Shown: in pieces, positions 9,287-17,663 of the stretch
How positions within the stretch are numbered: the stretch's first letter is position 1
How the letters are laid out: each line of letters begins with the position of its first letter
Assembly (NCBI RefSeq): GCF_001894805.1
Contig: NZ_BCWX01000005.1
Location: 186,001-250,000 of the forward strand
Source of the DNA: Rhodococcus globerulus NBRC 14531
Lineage (GTDB): Bacteria > Actinomycetota > Actinomycetes > Mycobacteriales > Mycobacteriaceae
Reading direction: 5' to 3'
Length of the DNA: 64,000 nt
Notes under the pieces: model-generated
Seen by the model: only the letters and a program-made list of their open reading frames with translations
Database searches by the model: none
What the model was told of the DNA's origin: nothing
Position numbers and translations under genes: made by a program

Positions 9287-9955
9287 TCAGCCCATCACGT
9301 CGTCGGCGCCCGGAATGAGCCGGTGCTCGAACGGCGGGTTCACCGTTCCCCAGCGCAAGCAATCCCAACCGCCGTCGGCGCGCGGCAGTAGTTCGACGCT
9401 TTCGGTGTTCGCAAGGTGATTGTTCGCCGCGAACAGTCCCGGGATGCCCGCGAGCTGAGCTGCGACCAGCCTGATGGCGGCGCCGTGGCTCACGACAACG
9501 ATATCGCCGGCGCCCGACGACCCTTCGAGGAACTCGTCGCGCAGCGAGTTGACCACGGGGACATACCGTTCCAAGACGTCGTAACCGGTTTCGCCACCGG
9601 GTATACGCATACCGAGGTTGCCGGTGTGCCAGTGATGGAAGGTTTCGACAAACAGACGGTGCGCGTCTTCGTCGGTGCGATCTTCCAGGTCACCTGCCTG
9701 CACTTCATGCAAACCGTCTCGCACGTCCAGTGAGACCCCGGCGGCCTGTTCGACGAATCCCGCTGTCTGCCTTGCGCGCAACGCCAAGGACGACACCAAG
9801 GCGAGCGGCGGCGCGGCGGCCAGACCCTTGCCCAGAACTTCGGCCTGCGCCAGCCCTTCCGGGGTGAGTTTGGCTCCGGGCAACGCTGTGTCGAGCCGCT
9901 TCGCTACGTTGGCTTCGGTCTGGCCGTGCCGAACGAGAATGAGCCTGCCGGTCAT
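9287..9955 (-). CDS. Histidine phosphatase family protein (Rv3837c-like)
   Basis: A 222-residue cytoplasmic enzyme of the phosphoglycerate mutase-like superfamily. LILVRHGQTEANVAKRL supplies the Arg-His-Gly catalytic block, the acidic residue lies in GLHEVQAGDLE, and VVVSHGAAIR gives the second histidine. The start at 9955 is fixed by an ATGA overlap with the pheA stop codon and a GGAGAGGGAG ribosome-binding site. The family includes phosphoserine, glycerol- and sugar-phosphate phosphatases; the substrate cannot be read from the sequence. The pheA pairing is the same in mycobacteria. Confidence 0.9.
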   Translation of the reverse strand: MTGRLILVRHGQTEANVAKRLDTALPGAKLTPEGLAQAEVLGKGLAAAPPLALVSSLALRARQTAGFVEQAAGVSLDVRDGLHEVQAGDLEDRTDEDAHRLFVETFHHWHTGNLGMRIPGGETGYDVLERYVPVVNSLRDEFLEGSSGAGDIVVVSHGAAIRLVAAQLAGIPGLFAANNHLANTESVELLPRADGGWDCLRWGTVNPPFEHRLIPGADDVMG

Positions 9956-10866
9956 CGTTCTCCCTCTCCGCGTTTGAGGTCTTCGATCCACGCGATCGCT
10001 GTTTCATCCGAAGGAGGCTGTGGCCCTGTTGAATTCGCGGTCGCCCACGACCCCAGGAAGCGAACTCCGGATTTTCGGTACAACGCGCGCATCGCTTCGG
10101 CCACCAGGGAGTCTTCGACGTGCCCAACACAGTCGACGAAGAATCGGTAGGTTCCGAGCTCCGTGCGCATCGGACGCGATTCGATTCGCGTCAAATCGAT
10201 TCCGCGAGCGGCAAATTCAGATAGTGCCTGGACCAGAGATCCGGGAGCGTTGTCCAGATGGAGCACCAAGGCGGTGCGGTCTGCGCCGGTTCTGGCCGGT
10301 ACCGGCGCAGGTTTGGTGACCAGCACGAAGCGCGTCACCGCGCCTCCCACGTCGGCGACATTGTCTGCAAGGCTTGACAATCCGAGCATCTGGCCGGCCA
10401 AGGCCGTGGACACACCGGCGTCGACGGTTCCCGCCTGCACGTCCAGCGCGGCACCGGCATTGGACGAGGAGATCACAACTTCCGCGTTCGGGAGATTGGC
10501 CGCGATCCATCCCCGCACCTGGGCGCTCGCGTGCGGGTAGGCACCGATGGTGCGCACCTGATCAGCACTGATGCCGTCGCGAACGAGGATGGAAAAGCTC
10601 ACCTCGATCTCGGTCTCGGCCACGATCTGCAGCGGCGAGCCCAAGGCGAGTGAGTCCAGCGTCGGCGCGACACCGCCTTCCACCGAGTTCTCGAACGGCA
10701 CCACGGCGCCGTCGACAACGCCGTCACGAACCAGGTCGAGCGTCGAGGGTGGGCTACCGGCAGGCACCCGTTCGACCAGCTCGTCGAATGCGCCCTCTGC
10801 CTCGAACTGGGCGAGCGCTATCTCCGTGAAGGTTCCCGACGGACCGAAATACGCGATTTTTGGCAC
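9952..10866 (-). CDS. pheA: Prephenate dehydratase
   Basis: Converts prephenate to phenylpyruvate in phenylalanine synthesis. The 304-residue protein begins IAYFGPSGTFTEIAL, has the catalytic-domain segments VPFENSVEGGV and AVTRFVLV (with the Thr-Arg-Phe motif), and a C-terminal ACT domain (about residues 195 to 275) with the ESRP motif that binds phenylalanine for feedback inhibition. It is a monofunctional dehydratase without the chorismate mutase domain of enterobacterial PheA. It overlaps the downstream phosphatase by 4 nt. Confidence 0.96.
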   Translation of the reverse strand: MPKIAYFGPSGTFTEIALAQFEAEGAFDELVERVPAGSPPSTLDLVRDGVVDGAVVPFENSVEGGVAPTLDSLALGSPLQIVAETEIEVSFSILVRDGISADQVRTIGAYPHASAQVRGWIAANLPNAEVVISSSNAGAALDVQAGTVDAGVSTALAGQMLGLSSLADNVADVGGAVTRFVLVTKPAPVPARTGADRTALVLHLDNAPGSLVQALSEFAARGIDLTRIESRPMRTELGTYRFFVDCVGHVEDSLVAEAMRALYRKSGVRFLGSWATANSTGPQPPSDETAIAWIEDLKRGEGER

Positions 10867-10887
10867 GCCTCAAAGGTTACGCAACGA

Positions 10888-11541
10888 TCAGCTCAAACCT
10901 GCCGAATGCAGTGCCGTTTCCACCGAAGTCGGGTCGGATACCTCGATCGTGAGGAGAACCTCGCGCAACGCGGACTGGGCTTCGGGGATGAGCGCAGCCA
11001 GTTTTGCCGGCTGCGGGTCGAGAATGGCAGCGCGGGCGTCGTCGCCGCGCAGGGCCGCCATGGTTCCGCACAGCAATCCGATCACCTCGTCCGCGTCGGC
11101 CGCTCGGGCGACAAATCCCACCGATTCGTGGGCCAGCACGGCCAGAAAATCGGCGATTTCGGCAGGTGAGTGCCCTGAATCGAGGCCCGGGATGCGTCCT
11201 CCTTCACAGAGCAACGCAGCCGATTCGGCCGGAGACAGAACCTCGTCGCCGCCGTCGACGTACACCGCGAGCGGGGCGGGCACGCGAAGTGCGATGGCGT
11301 CGTCGATCTGTTCGGTTGTGCACTCCAGATCAAAGCGCACCGCTTCGTACGACGCACCGGCGTCCGCTCGCAACCGCGCGGGGTCGATATCGAGGAGAAC
11401 TACGACGCGTCCAGCGGATTCGGCTCCGAGCAGGGCAGATGCGGGAACAACGCGGGGTTCGCCAGGGGCGCCGAGGAGGAGTCCGTCGAGCAGTCCACGG
11501 GAACTTTTCGGGGGCAACCCGAGAGAAAGAGGTATGGCCAC
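10888..11541 (-). CDS. Conserved hypothetical protein upstream of pheA
   Basis: A 217-residue soluble protein of no family I recognise. It begins VAIPLSLGLPPKSSRGLLDG from a GTG at 11541 that follows a GGTGGAG ribosome-binding site; the ATG 51 nt further upstream lacks one and would add an unlikely charged tail. The middle contains PAPLAVYVDGGDEVLSPAES and an Ala-rich helical C-terminal half. It lies 21 nt before pheA on the same strand, so cotranscription is likely, but no role in aromatic synthesis can be deduced. Confidence 0.7.
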   Translation of the reverse strand: MAIPLSLGLPPKSSRGLLDGLLLGAPGEPRVVPASALLGAESAGRVVVLLDIDPARLRADAGASYEAVRFDLECTTEQIDDAIALRVPAPLAVYVDGGDEVLSPAESAALLCEGGRIPGLDSGHSPAEIADFLAVLAHESVGFVARAADADEVIGLLCGTMAALRGDDARAAILDPQPAKLAALIPEAQSALREVLLTIEVSDPTSVETALHSAGLS

Positions 11542-11619
11542 CGCTCCACCGTAGTGGCGGGTGCGGTCGGGGATTTCAGGCGAGTTGCGCAAAAGTCTTG
11601 CGATTCACACCACAGCAGC

Positions 11620-11638
11620 TTAGGTTAGGGTTACCTCA
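11620..11638 (+). promoter_or_regulatory. IdeR/DtxR-type iron box
   Basis: The 19-mer TTAGGTTAGGGTTACCTCA matches the IdeR/DtxR consensus TTAGGTTAGGCTAACCTAA at 16 of 19 positions. It lies 43 nt before the DUF2470 gene, where it would cover the promoter. The equivalent mycobacterial gene (Rv3839) is, as I recall, iron-regulated, so repression by iron-loaded IdeR is the expected behaviour. Confidence 0.85.
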
Positions 11639-11680
11639 TCAGCCGGTGAGGTAACCGGAAACACCCACCGAGGGGGCAGC

Positions 11681-12478
11681 ATGGCTACGAAAACGAGCAC
11701 CGGTCCATCCACCGCCGAACGAGTACGTAGCGCCTGCGCCCGAGCCCAGGATGCGGTTCTCGCGATCGAAGGCAGCGAACCGACCGTCACATCGGTGCAC
11801 CACCTGCGATCCAACGGCGACATCGTTGTGGCCGTCCCCTCCGGCTCGGCTGCAACAGCACTTGCCTGGAGCGCCGGAAACGGCGGCCTACCTGCAGTGT
11901 TGGAGCTCACCGACCACGCGCCGCTGGCCCTGCGCGAACCTGTCCGCTCACTCGTCTGGCTGCGCGGCACACTGCACGCGGTGCCGGACTACGAATCGCG
12001 GGTACTGGCCGACGACGTCGCCGCCGAACACCCGCACCCGGCACTCCTCGACCTCGGTCACACCTCGGTACTACTCCGGTTGAGCCTCGCGTCGGCCGTT
12101 GTCGCAGACTCGTCAGGAGCCGAACCCGTCGCCGTGGAAGACCTGCTCGCCGCTCATCCCGATCCGTTCTGCGAAATGGAAACGGCGTGGTTGCAGCACC
12201 TCGACGAAGATCACAGCGACCTTGTGGACATGCTCACACGCAAACTGCCCTCGTACCTGCGCACCGGACGGGTACGCCCCCTCGGAATCGATCGCTACGG
12301 ACTGCGTCTGCGCGTCGAGGACCACACCGGCGACCGGGACGTCTGGATGCCGTTTGCCAACCCCGTCGACGACGCCATCTCGCTGTCCCGCGCGATCCGC
12401 ATCCTTGTCGGCTGCCCGTTCCTCAACGGCCTGCGCCCCGGCGGTTCACATGTCACAGGCGGCGCCGCCAACGGATAG
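11681..12478 (+). CDS. DUF2470 protein (Rv3839-like, HugZ-related fold)
   Basis: A 265-residue cytoplasmic protein. The N-terminal half (residues 10 to 140) looks like a split-barrel FMN-binding-like fold and the C-terminal part (about 165 to 245, MLTRKLPSYLRTGRVRPLGIDRYGLRLRVE) is a DUF2470 domain, as found at the C-terminus of the heme-utilisation HugZ proteins. With an iron box 43 nt upstream, a role in heme or iron handling is the best guess. Its stop overlaps the start of the CPBP gene, so both may respond to iron. Confidence 0.82.
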   Translation: MATKTSTGPSTAERVRSACARAQDAVLAIEGSEPTVTSVHHLRSNGDIVVAVPSGSAATALAWSAGNGGLPAVLELTDHAPLALREPVRSLVWLRGTLHAVPDYESRVLADDVAAEHPHPALLDLGHTSVLLRLSLASAVVADSSGAEPVAVEDLLAAHPDPFCEMETAWLQHLDEDHSDLVDMLTRKLPSYLRTGRVRPLGIDRYGLRLRVEDHTGDRDVWMPFANPVDDAISLSRAIRILVGCPFLNGLRPGGSHVTGGAANG

Positions 12479-13304
12479 CGTTGCGCGGGTGAATGCCCGC
12501 CAAACCGTCCGCTCGTGGTTGAACCCACCCGCTCCCGCCGGACCTGCTCTCGATGCGTCCGAACGTCGCGGTGTGCGGATCGAGATCACGATCGTCCTGC
12601 TGGTCACCTTCGGCCTCAGTGGCCTTTCCGGCGTCTTGTCGCTCCTCGAATCCCTCGCGACGCCGGTCGCCCTGTCCGATCAGACGGTGGCGCTCAATCC
12701 GTCGCAGGCAGCGATCGACTGGATCGACCTTGCTCGTCAATTGCTGAGTGTGACAAGACTGTTCGCGTGGGCTGCACTCGGCCTGTACCTGCTCTGGCGG
12801 GCGGGTATCGGCCCGACCGCAGCCGGCCTTCCTCCCAAACCGAAGCTACGACGCGACATCGCGCCCGGCTTTGGCCTTGCCGCCTTGATCGGCCTTCCCG
12901 GACTGCTGTTCTATCTCGCGGCGCAGGCGTTGAACATCAATCTCACCGTCCAGGCGAGTGCCCTCGACGATCACTGGTGGCGCGTCCCGATCCTGATTCT
13001 CTCGGCGATCGCGAACTCGAGCGCCGAAGAAGTTCTTGTTGTCGCGTATCTGATCAGCAGGCTGCGCCTGCTCGGGTGGGGCGAGAACTCGTCGTTGCTC
13101 GCGTCGTCGCTGCTGCGGGGCAGCTATCACCTGTACCAAGGTTTCGGTGGTGGTGTCGGCAACGTCGTCATGGGTCTGATCTTCGGTCGGTACTGGCAGC
13201 GAACGGGACGCCTGTGGCCGTTGATCATCGCCCACGCGCTCATCGACATGGTGGCGTTCATCGGTTACGCCCTGCTTCGCGATCATGTGGGTTGGTTGCC
13301 GTGA
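12450..13304 (+). CDS. CPBP family intramembrane metalloprotease
   Basis: A 284-residue polytopic membrane protein with about eight hydrophobic segments. The CPBP signature residues are visible: the double glutamate in SSAEEVLVVAYLISRL, the histidine in GSYHLYQGFGG and a second histidine in IIAHALIDMVAF. Relatives process prenylated proteins in eukaryotes or protect against bacteriocins in bacteria; here the target is unknown. Two starts are possible: the ATG at 12450, overlapping the previous gene by 29 nt, or the GTG at 12489 (VNARQTV). Confidence 0.87.
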   Translation: MSQAAPPTDSVARVNARQTVRSWLNPPAPAGPALDASERRGVRIEITIVLLVTFGLSGLSGVLSLLESLATPVALSDQTVALNPSQAAIDWIDLARQLLSVTRLFAWAALGLYLLWRAGIGPTAAGLPPKPKLRRDIAPGFGLAALIGLPGLLFYLAAQALNINLTVQASALDDHWWRVPILILSAIANSSAEEVLVVAYLISRLRLLGWGENSSLLASSLLRGSYHLYQGFGGGVGNVVMGLIFGRYWQRTGRLWPLIIAHALIDMVAFIGYALLRDHVGWLP

Positions 13305-13320
13305 CCGGTACCGTGAACTG

Positions 13321-14658
13321 GTGACCGGCGACTCCCCCTATCCTCAGCGCCCGCCGCGACCGGGTCCTCCACCTCAGGGTCCGCCGCCGCGGCGTCAGCC
13401 GCCGCGCCCGCCCGAGGGACAGCGCCCGCCCGAGGGAACTCAGGTCATTCGCCGTGACGGCCGGCCACCCCAGAACCAGCCACCCCAGAACCGGGCGTGG
13501 TCGCAGACCCCGCCACCCCAAAACCGCAACAACTGGGCCCCGCCGCAGCAACCACAGCCGTACCGGGACCCCCAGCAGAACCGGCAGCCACCGCAGGATC
13601 GGCAAGCGCAGCAATACCGTCAAGCTCCCCCGCCACCCCCGCGGAGGACGCCGCCGAATCAGCCACCCCGCCAGCCACCGCCGCGTCAGCAGCCGCCGTC
13701 GGCGCCTCGTCGACGCAAGAATTGGGGCAAGCGCATCGGCATCACGTTGCTGGTGCTGCTTCTCGCGTTTGTCGGCGCGATTTTCTACGTCGACAATTCA
13801 CTGAATCGGATCGACGCACTTCCCGACTACGCCGGCCGCGTCGCGGATACACCTGGCACGAACTGGTTGATCGTGGGTTCGGACAGCCGCGACGGTCTGA
13901 CTCCGGAGCAGGAGCAGGCGCTCGCGACCGGTGGCGATACCGGACCCAAGCGCACGGACACGATCATGCTGGTCCATGTGCCCAAGAGTGGGAAGACCAC
14001 GATGGTCAGCATTCCGCGTGACTCGTATATTCCGATTCCGGGTGAGGGTTCCGACAAGATCAATGCCGCATTCGCGTGGGGCGGAGCGCCGTTGCTGGTG
14101 CAGACCGTCGAGGAAGCAACGGGTTTGCGGATCGACCACTACGCGGAAATCGGATTCAGCGGTTTTGCGGGAATCGTCGATGCTGTCGGCGGGGTCAACG
14201 TGTGCCTGGATTCTCCGATCGACGATCCCCTTGCCGGTATCAACTTGCCTGCCGGGTGTCAGGACCTGACAGGCTCGGAGGCGCTCGGATTTGTGCGTAC
14301 CCGCGCAACGGCGCTGGCCGATCTTGATCGCATGAACAATCAGCGCAAGTTCATGTCGGCTCTGCTGTCGAAGGCCACCAGTCCTACGACGTTCCTCAAT
14401 CCGTTCCGGTTGTGGTCCCTTGCCACCGACACGGCAAAGTCGCTTCAGGTCGACAACGGTGACCACATCTGGAATCTGGCGTCACTCGCGTGGGCTTTGC
14501 GCGGCGGCATGACAACTACAACGGTTCCCGTCGGCGGATTCGACTACGTCGACGGCTCGGGTGACGTTCTGTTGTGGGACAAGACCAAGGCATCACAATT
14601 CTTCGACGCGCTCGCCAATGATCAGCAGATTCCTGCGGAATTGGTCACACCCGGCTGA
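13321..14658 (+). CDS. LCP (LytR-CpsA-Psr) family cell-wall glycopolymer transferase
   Basis: A 445-residue single-pass membrane protein. Residues 1 to about 130 are a cytoplasmic tail extremely rich in Pro and Gln. One membrane segment follows (about 140 to 160, GITLLVLLLAFVGAIFYV), then an extracytoplasmic LCP domain with NWLIVGSDSRDG, TDTIMLVHV, SIPRDSYIPIPG, KINAAFAWGG and FVRTRATALADLDRM, which hold the conserved Asp and Arg residues that bind the prenyl pyrophosphate. In this order LCP enzymes attach arabinogalactan to peptidoglycan. The start is the GTG at 13321. It lies just upstream of the ferritin genes, as an LCP-type gene does beside bfrB in M. tuberculosis. Confidence 0.9.
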   Translation: MTGDSPYPQRPPRPGPPPQGPPPRRQPPRPPEGQRPPEGTQVIRRDGRPPQNQPPQNRAWSQTPPPQNRNNWAPPQQPQPYRDPQQNRQPPQDRQAQQYRQAPPPPPRRTPPNQPPRQPPPRQQPPSAPRRRKNWGKRIGITLLVLLLAFVGAIFYVDNSLNRIDALPDYAGRVADTPGTNWLIVGSDSRDGLTPEQEQALATGGDTGPKRTDTIMLVHVPKSGKTTMVSIPRDSYIPIPGEGSDKINAAFAWGGAPLLVQTVEEATGLRIDHYAEIGFSGFAGIVDAVGGVNVCLDSPIDDPLAGINLPAGCQDLTGSEALGFVRTRATALADLDRMNNQRKFMSALLSKATSPTTFLNPFRLWSLATDTAKSLQVDNGDHIWNLASLAWALRGGMTTTTVPVGGFDYVDGSGDVLLWDKTKASQFFDALANDQQIPAELVTPG

Positions 14659-14704
14659 GCAACGTAGATCCCGGACGGCGGCCTGCACGCAGTAACCTGG
14701 AGAC

Positions 14705-15250
14705 ATGACACAGGCGAAGAACTCGAGCGAATTCACCCTTCTTCTGCGTGAGCAGATCCGGAACGAGTTCACGGCGTCTCAGCAGTACGTCGCGGTGGCC
14801 GTGTACTTCGATTCGCATGATCTTCCGCAAATGGCGACGCGTTTCTACAACCAGGCGAGCGAAGAACGCTCCCACGCCATGATGATGATCCAGTACTTGC
14901 TGGACAACGATCTCGACGTCGAGATTCCCGGAGTCGACGAGGTTGTCACGAAGTTCGAAAATGTGCGCGGACCTGTGGAATTGGCGCTCGAGCAGGAGCA
15001 CACCGTCACGGCTCAGATCACGCGTCTGGCTCGCACTGCTCGTGACACCGGAGACTATCTGGGTGAGCAGTTCATGCAGTGGTTCCTCAAGGAACAGGTT
15101 GAGGAAGTCGCGAGTATGACCACGTTGTTGTCGATCGTGGATCGGGCAGGAAACAATTTTTTCCACTTGGAAAACTTTGTGGCGCGCGAGATGAACAATC
15201 CGCCCGCAGCCGATGCCACTGCTCCGAAAATTGCGGGTGCCGGGGCTTGA
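14705..15250 (+). CDS. Ferritin (BfrB-like)
   Basis: A 181-residue four-helix-bundle ferritin, the cytoplasmic iron store. Ferroxidase ligands are visible in the expected places: LREQIRNEFTASQQY, NQASEERSHAMMM with Glu and His, and the QFMQWFLKEQVEEVASM helix. No heme-binding methionine as in bacterioferritin is apparent, matching the non-heme BfrB of mycobacteria. A TGGAGA ribosome-binding site precedes the ATG. It is followed by a second ferritin gene of about the same length. Confidence 0.95.
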   Translation: MTQAKNSSEFTLLLREQIRNEFTASQQYVAVAVYFDSHDLPQMATRFYNQASEERSHAMMMIQYLLDNDLDVEIPGVDEVVTKFENVRGPVELALEQEHTVTAQITRLARTARDTGDYLGEQFMQWFLKEQVEEVASMTTLLSIVDRAGNNFFHLENFVAREMNNPPAADATAPKIAGAGA

Positions 15251-15296
15251 ATAATTAGGTTTCCATTAGTTTGGAAACGCTTACCACAATAAGGCT

Positions 15297-15314
15297 GCAC
15301 TGGGATGACAGTGC
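15297..15314. repeat. Short inverted repeat between the two ferritin genes
   Basis: GCACTG and CAGTGC flank a 6-nt centre, 26 nt before the second ferritin start. A second, 6-bp pair (GTTTCC / GGAAAC) sits at about 15260 to 15280. Either could be an operator or leader hairpin allowing separate control of the second ferritin. A good iron-box match is not present. Confidence 0.4.
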
Positions 15315-15340
15315 CCCTGACCTGCACTATCTTGGGGTTC

Positions 15341-15886
15341 ATGACTTCTGGTGACACACACATGACTAAATTCCATGCGCTCCTCCGAGACCAGATTCGC
15401 AACGAATTCAACGCCTCGCACCAGTACACGGCAACTGCTGTTTATTTCGACTACGCCGATCTTCCGCAGCTTGCCAAGCACTTCTACAAGCAGGCCGTTG
15501 AAGAGCGCAATCACGCGATGATGATCGTCCAGTACTTCCTCGATCGCAGCATCAACGTCGAACTCACGGGTGTCGACGGCGCCAAGTCCGACTTCAAGGA
15601 TGTCCGGGAAGCCATTGCGCTTGCACTCACCCAGGAGAAGTCCGTCACCGAGCAGATTGTTCAGCTCGCGAGCACCGCTCGCGAGGAAGGCGACTACTTG
15701 GGTGAGCAGTTCATGCAGTGGTTCCTCAAGGAGCAGGTCGAGGAAGTTGCGAGCATGACAACACTTCTCACCATCGCGGATCGTGCGGGCGCCAACCTGT
15801 TCGACATCGAGGATTTTGTGTCTCGTGAAATGAGCGTCGTTGGCGATTCTTCGGGAGCACCCGCCGTTGCCGGCGGAGCCGTCTAA
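15341..15886 (+). CDS. Second, tandem ferritin
   Basis: A ferritin paralogue of about 181 residues with the same landmarks as its neighbour: LRDQIRNEFNASHQY, KQAVEERNHAMMIVQ and an identical stretch EQFMQWFLKEQVEEVASM. The C-terminal tail (VVGDSSGAPAVAGGAV) differs. The start is taken at 15341 (GGGG four nt upstream), with 15362 (MTKFHALL) as an alternative. The proteins are clearly duplicates that have since diverged, so mixed 24-mers or different roles (storage against detoxification) are possible. Its TAA overlaps the stop codon of the convergent hydrolase by 3 bases. Confidence 0.94.
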   Translation: MTSGDTHMTKFHALLRDQIRNEFNASHQYTATAVYFDYADLPQLAKHFYKQAVEERNHAMMIVQYFLDRSINVELTGVDGAKSDFKDVREAIALALTQEKSVTEQIVQLASTAREEGDYLGEQFMQWFLKEQVEEVASMTTLLTIADRAGANLFDIEDFVSREMSVVGDSSGAPAVAGGAV

Positions 15887-16671
15887 CGCCGCAACTCACT
15901 GCCGGCCAGCAGAATCGAGCTGATCAGCTCGGGTGAGTCGGTCATCGGAACATGCCCTACCCCAGGCAAAACTATGAGTTTTGCTTGCGGGAAGGGCTTT
16001 TTCACGCGCTGGGCCTGATAGACCGGCAGGATCAGGTCGCGTCGGCCCCACGCAACTGTCACGGGCACAGCCGGATTCACGATCGGCGGCAGCACAAAAT
16101 CGAGTTCCATCCCTAGATCGACAAGCTCATTCGAGATAAGTGAACGGCAGTCGGCCAGGGCAGCGGAGTAGTCGACGTGACTCGGATGCGCAAAGAACGC
16201 GGCAAGCGCCGGGTAGCGAATCAGCTTGTACTGCAACGCGCGGGGCAATCCGTCGCCGAAGAGTTTGGCCGTGCTTCGGAGTGCCTGAAACGTGCCTATC
16301 GCGCGCACCTGATCCAGATGATTGACAAAAAATCCGGCCGGCGAGAGCGCCGTTGCCGAAGCAACGTCGCCGCGTGCCGCAAGGCAGAGTGAGATCCACC
16401 CGCCGAGAGAATTACCGGCGACGTGGGCGCGCTCGCCCGGCGGCGTCACCTCTGTGATGAATGCACTGACGTCGTCGATCAACTGGCCCATGACATCAGT
16501 CCCGAGTTCGGGCAGCGCAGAATCCCCGTGGCCGGGGAGATCAACCGTGACGACGCGCCGATAGGGCATCAACTGATCCAAAAGCGAATCCCACGCCTGG
16601 CGCCGATGAACAATGCCATGGACGAGCACAAGCGTGGGACCGCTACCGGAGATGTCGTGCGCCAAGGTCAT
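15883..16671 (-). CDS. Alpha/beta hydrolase
   Basis: A 262-residue soluble alpha/beta-fold hydrolase. The oxyanion block is LVLVHGIVHRRQAW, the nucleophile elbow is GNSLGG (residues about 90 to 95), the acid is in GRRDLILPV and the histidine in LPGVGHVPM. These are those of an esterase or lipase-like enzyme; the substrate is not evident. It is the last gene of a minus-strand run (DUF4328, GDPD, DUF5926, hydrolase). Confidence 0.9.
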   Translation of the reverse strand: MTLAHDISGSGPTLVLVHGIVHRRQAWDSLLDQLMPYRRVVTVDLPGHGDSALPELGTDVMGQLIDDVSAFITEVTPPGERAHVAGNSLGGWISLCLAARGDVASATALSPAGFFVNHLDQVRAIGTFQALRSTAKLFGDGLPRALQYKLIRYPALAAFFAHPSHVDYSAALADCRSLISNELVDLGMELDFVLPPIVNPAVPVTVAWGRRDLILPVYQAQRVKKPFPQAKLIVLPGVGHVPMTDSPELISSILLAGSELRR

Positions 16672-16718
16672 CCGTAGAACTTTATACGTGACCCTGCGTA
16701 ACGTCTATAGAAGCGCTA

Positions 16719-17633
16719 TCAGCGCAGCGTGACCTGACGTCCACGCAGTCCGTCGCGCGAACGCAGTTCGGCCGACGTCAAAGGCGCGTCGACGGCCAGG
16801 GCCTGCGCCAGGCGATCGCCGAACTCGACGGTTGCCGCAACCCACTCGTTTGCGTGCTTCTCGGGGTCCAGGTCGAAGACCGGAACCAGCAGTCCGTGGG
16901 TGCGGAAGGATCCCGCGTAACGCGAACCCTCACCCAGGTTCAGTCCGCCGGCAGCGTGAACGCGAGCCAGTGCAAGCATCAGATCGTCTTCGCTTTCGGG
17001 GCGAACCCAACGCAGGTGCGCCTTCTCGCCGGCGTCTACCCACCAGGCTGCGACGAGGCCGTCACCTTCGAGCCGAGCCGACGGCATGATTGCCGCGTTG
17101 GCCTGCTCAACGGTGGCCTTGACCTGGGCATCCGTTTCGGTGCCTTCGGGGATCCACCAGTTGAAATCCTGGTAGACGGTGATGTCGAGCAGTGCGGCGG
17201 GATCGACGACAGCGGTGACGGCCGGGGTGTCCTCCGCCGGATCGGCAGCGGGGAGCGCGTCGCCGGGGGCTGCGTCGGCAACCCACGTCACGGATGCGGC
17301 GAGGTCTGCGCCCAGATCTGCGGAGTGAGCCTGAACCTGAACACCGACAAATCCGGTTGCCGTCTCACCCTCGTTGCGGACGAGTGCTGCAACAGCGCCG
17401 GGAAGAACCGTCGCGACGGTGACGGGACGATCCGAGCCGATGACGGGCAGCGGAGCCGTGGCCGAAGGAACGAATTCGCGCATGGCAACCAGGTCGCACT
17501 CTGCCGCGAGGCCTTCGAACGGGCGGTTGACCGCGCCTGATGCGGCGTCCCGCTCTGCTTGGCGGGCTGCGAGCTTCGCTGCGCGCCCACTGTCTACCTT
17601 CGGTCCACTGTTTCTCTTGCTCTTCTTAGCCAC
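16719..17633 (-). CDS. DUF5926 family protein
   Basis: A 304-residue protein typical of actinobacteria. The basic start KKSKRNSGPKVDSGRAAKLA resembles the SecA C-terminal tail region, which is why members are sometimes annotated as SecA-like; no ATPase motifs are present. The rest is acidic and Ala/Val-rich with a conserved FNWWIPEGTETDAQVKATVE block. Start: GTG at 17633, or an in-frame GTG at 17657. The gene lies 30 nt after the GDPD gene. Function unknown. Confidence 0.8.
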   Translation of the reverse strand: MAKKSKRNSGPKVDSGRAAKLAARQAERDAASGAVNRPFEGLAAECDLVAMREFVPSATAPLPVIGSDRPVTVATVLPGAVAALVRNEGETATGFVGVQVQAHSADLGADLAASVTWVADAAPGDALPAADPAEDTPAVTAVVDPAALLDITVYQDFNWWIPEGTETDAQVKATVEQANAAIMPSARLEGDGLVAAWWVDAGEKAHLRWVRPESEDDLMLALARVHAAGGLNLGEGSRYAGSFRTHGLLVPVFDLDPEKHANEWVAATVEFGDRLAQALAVDAPLTSAELRSRDGLRGRQVTLR

Positions 17634-17663
17634 GAGGGCAAAACTACACGGGATCACCCGCGA

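Noticed and set aside
12099..12449. N-terminal extension of the CPBP gene frame
   Set aside because: It runs through the DUF2470 gene in another frame and has no ribosome-binding site or family similarity; the protease starts at 12450 or 12489.
15251..15290. Iron box before the second ferritin
   Set aside because: TTAGGTTTCCATTAGTTTG matches the consensus only in its left half; it is not listed as a site.
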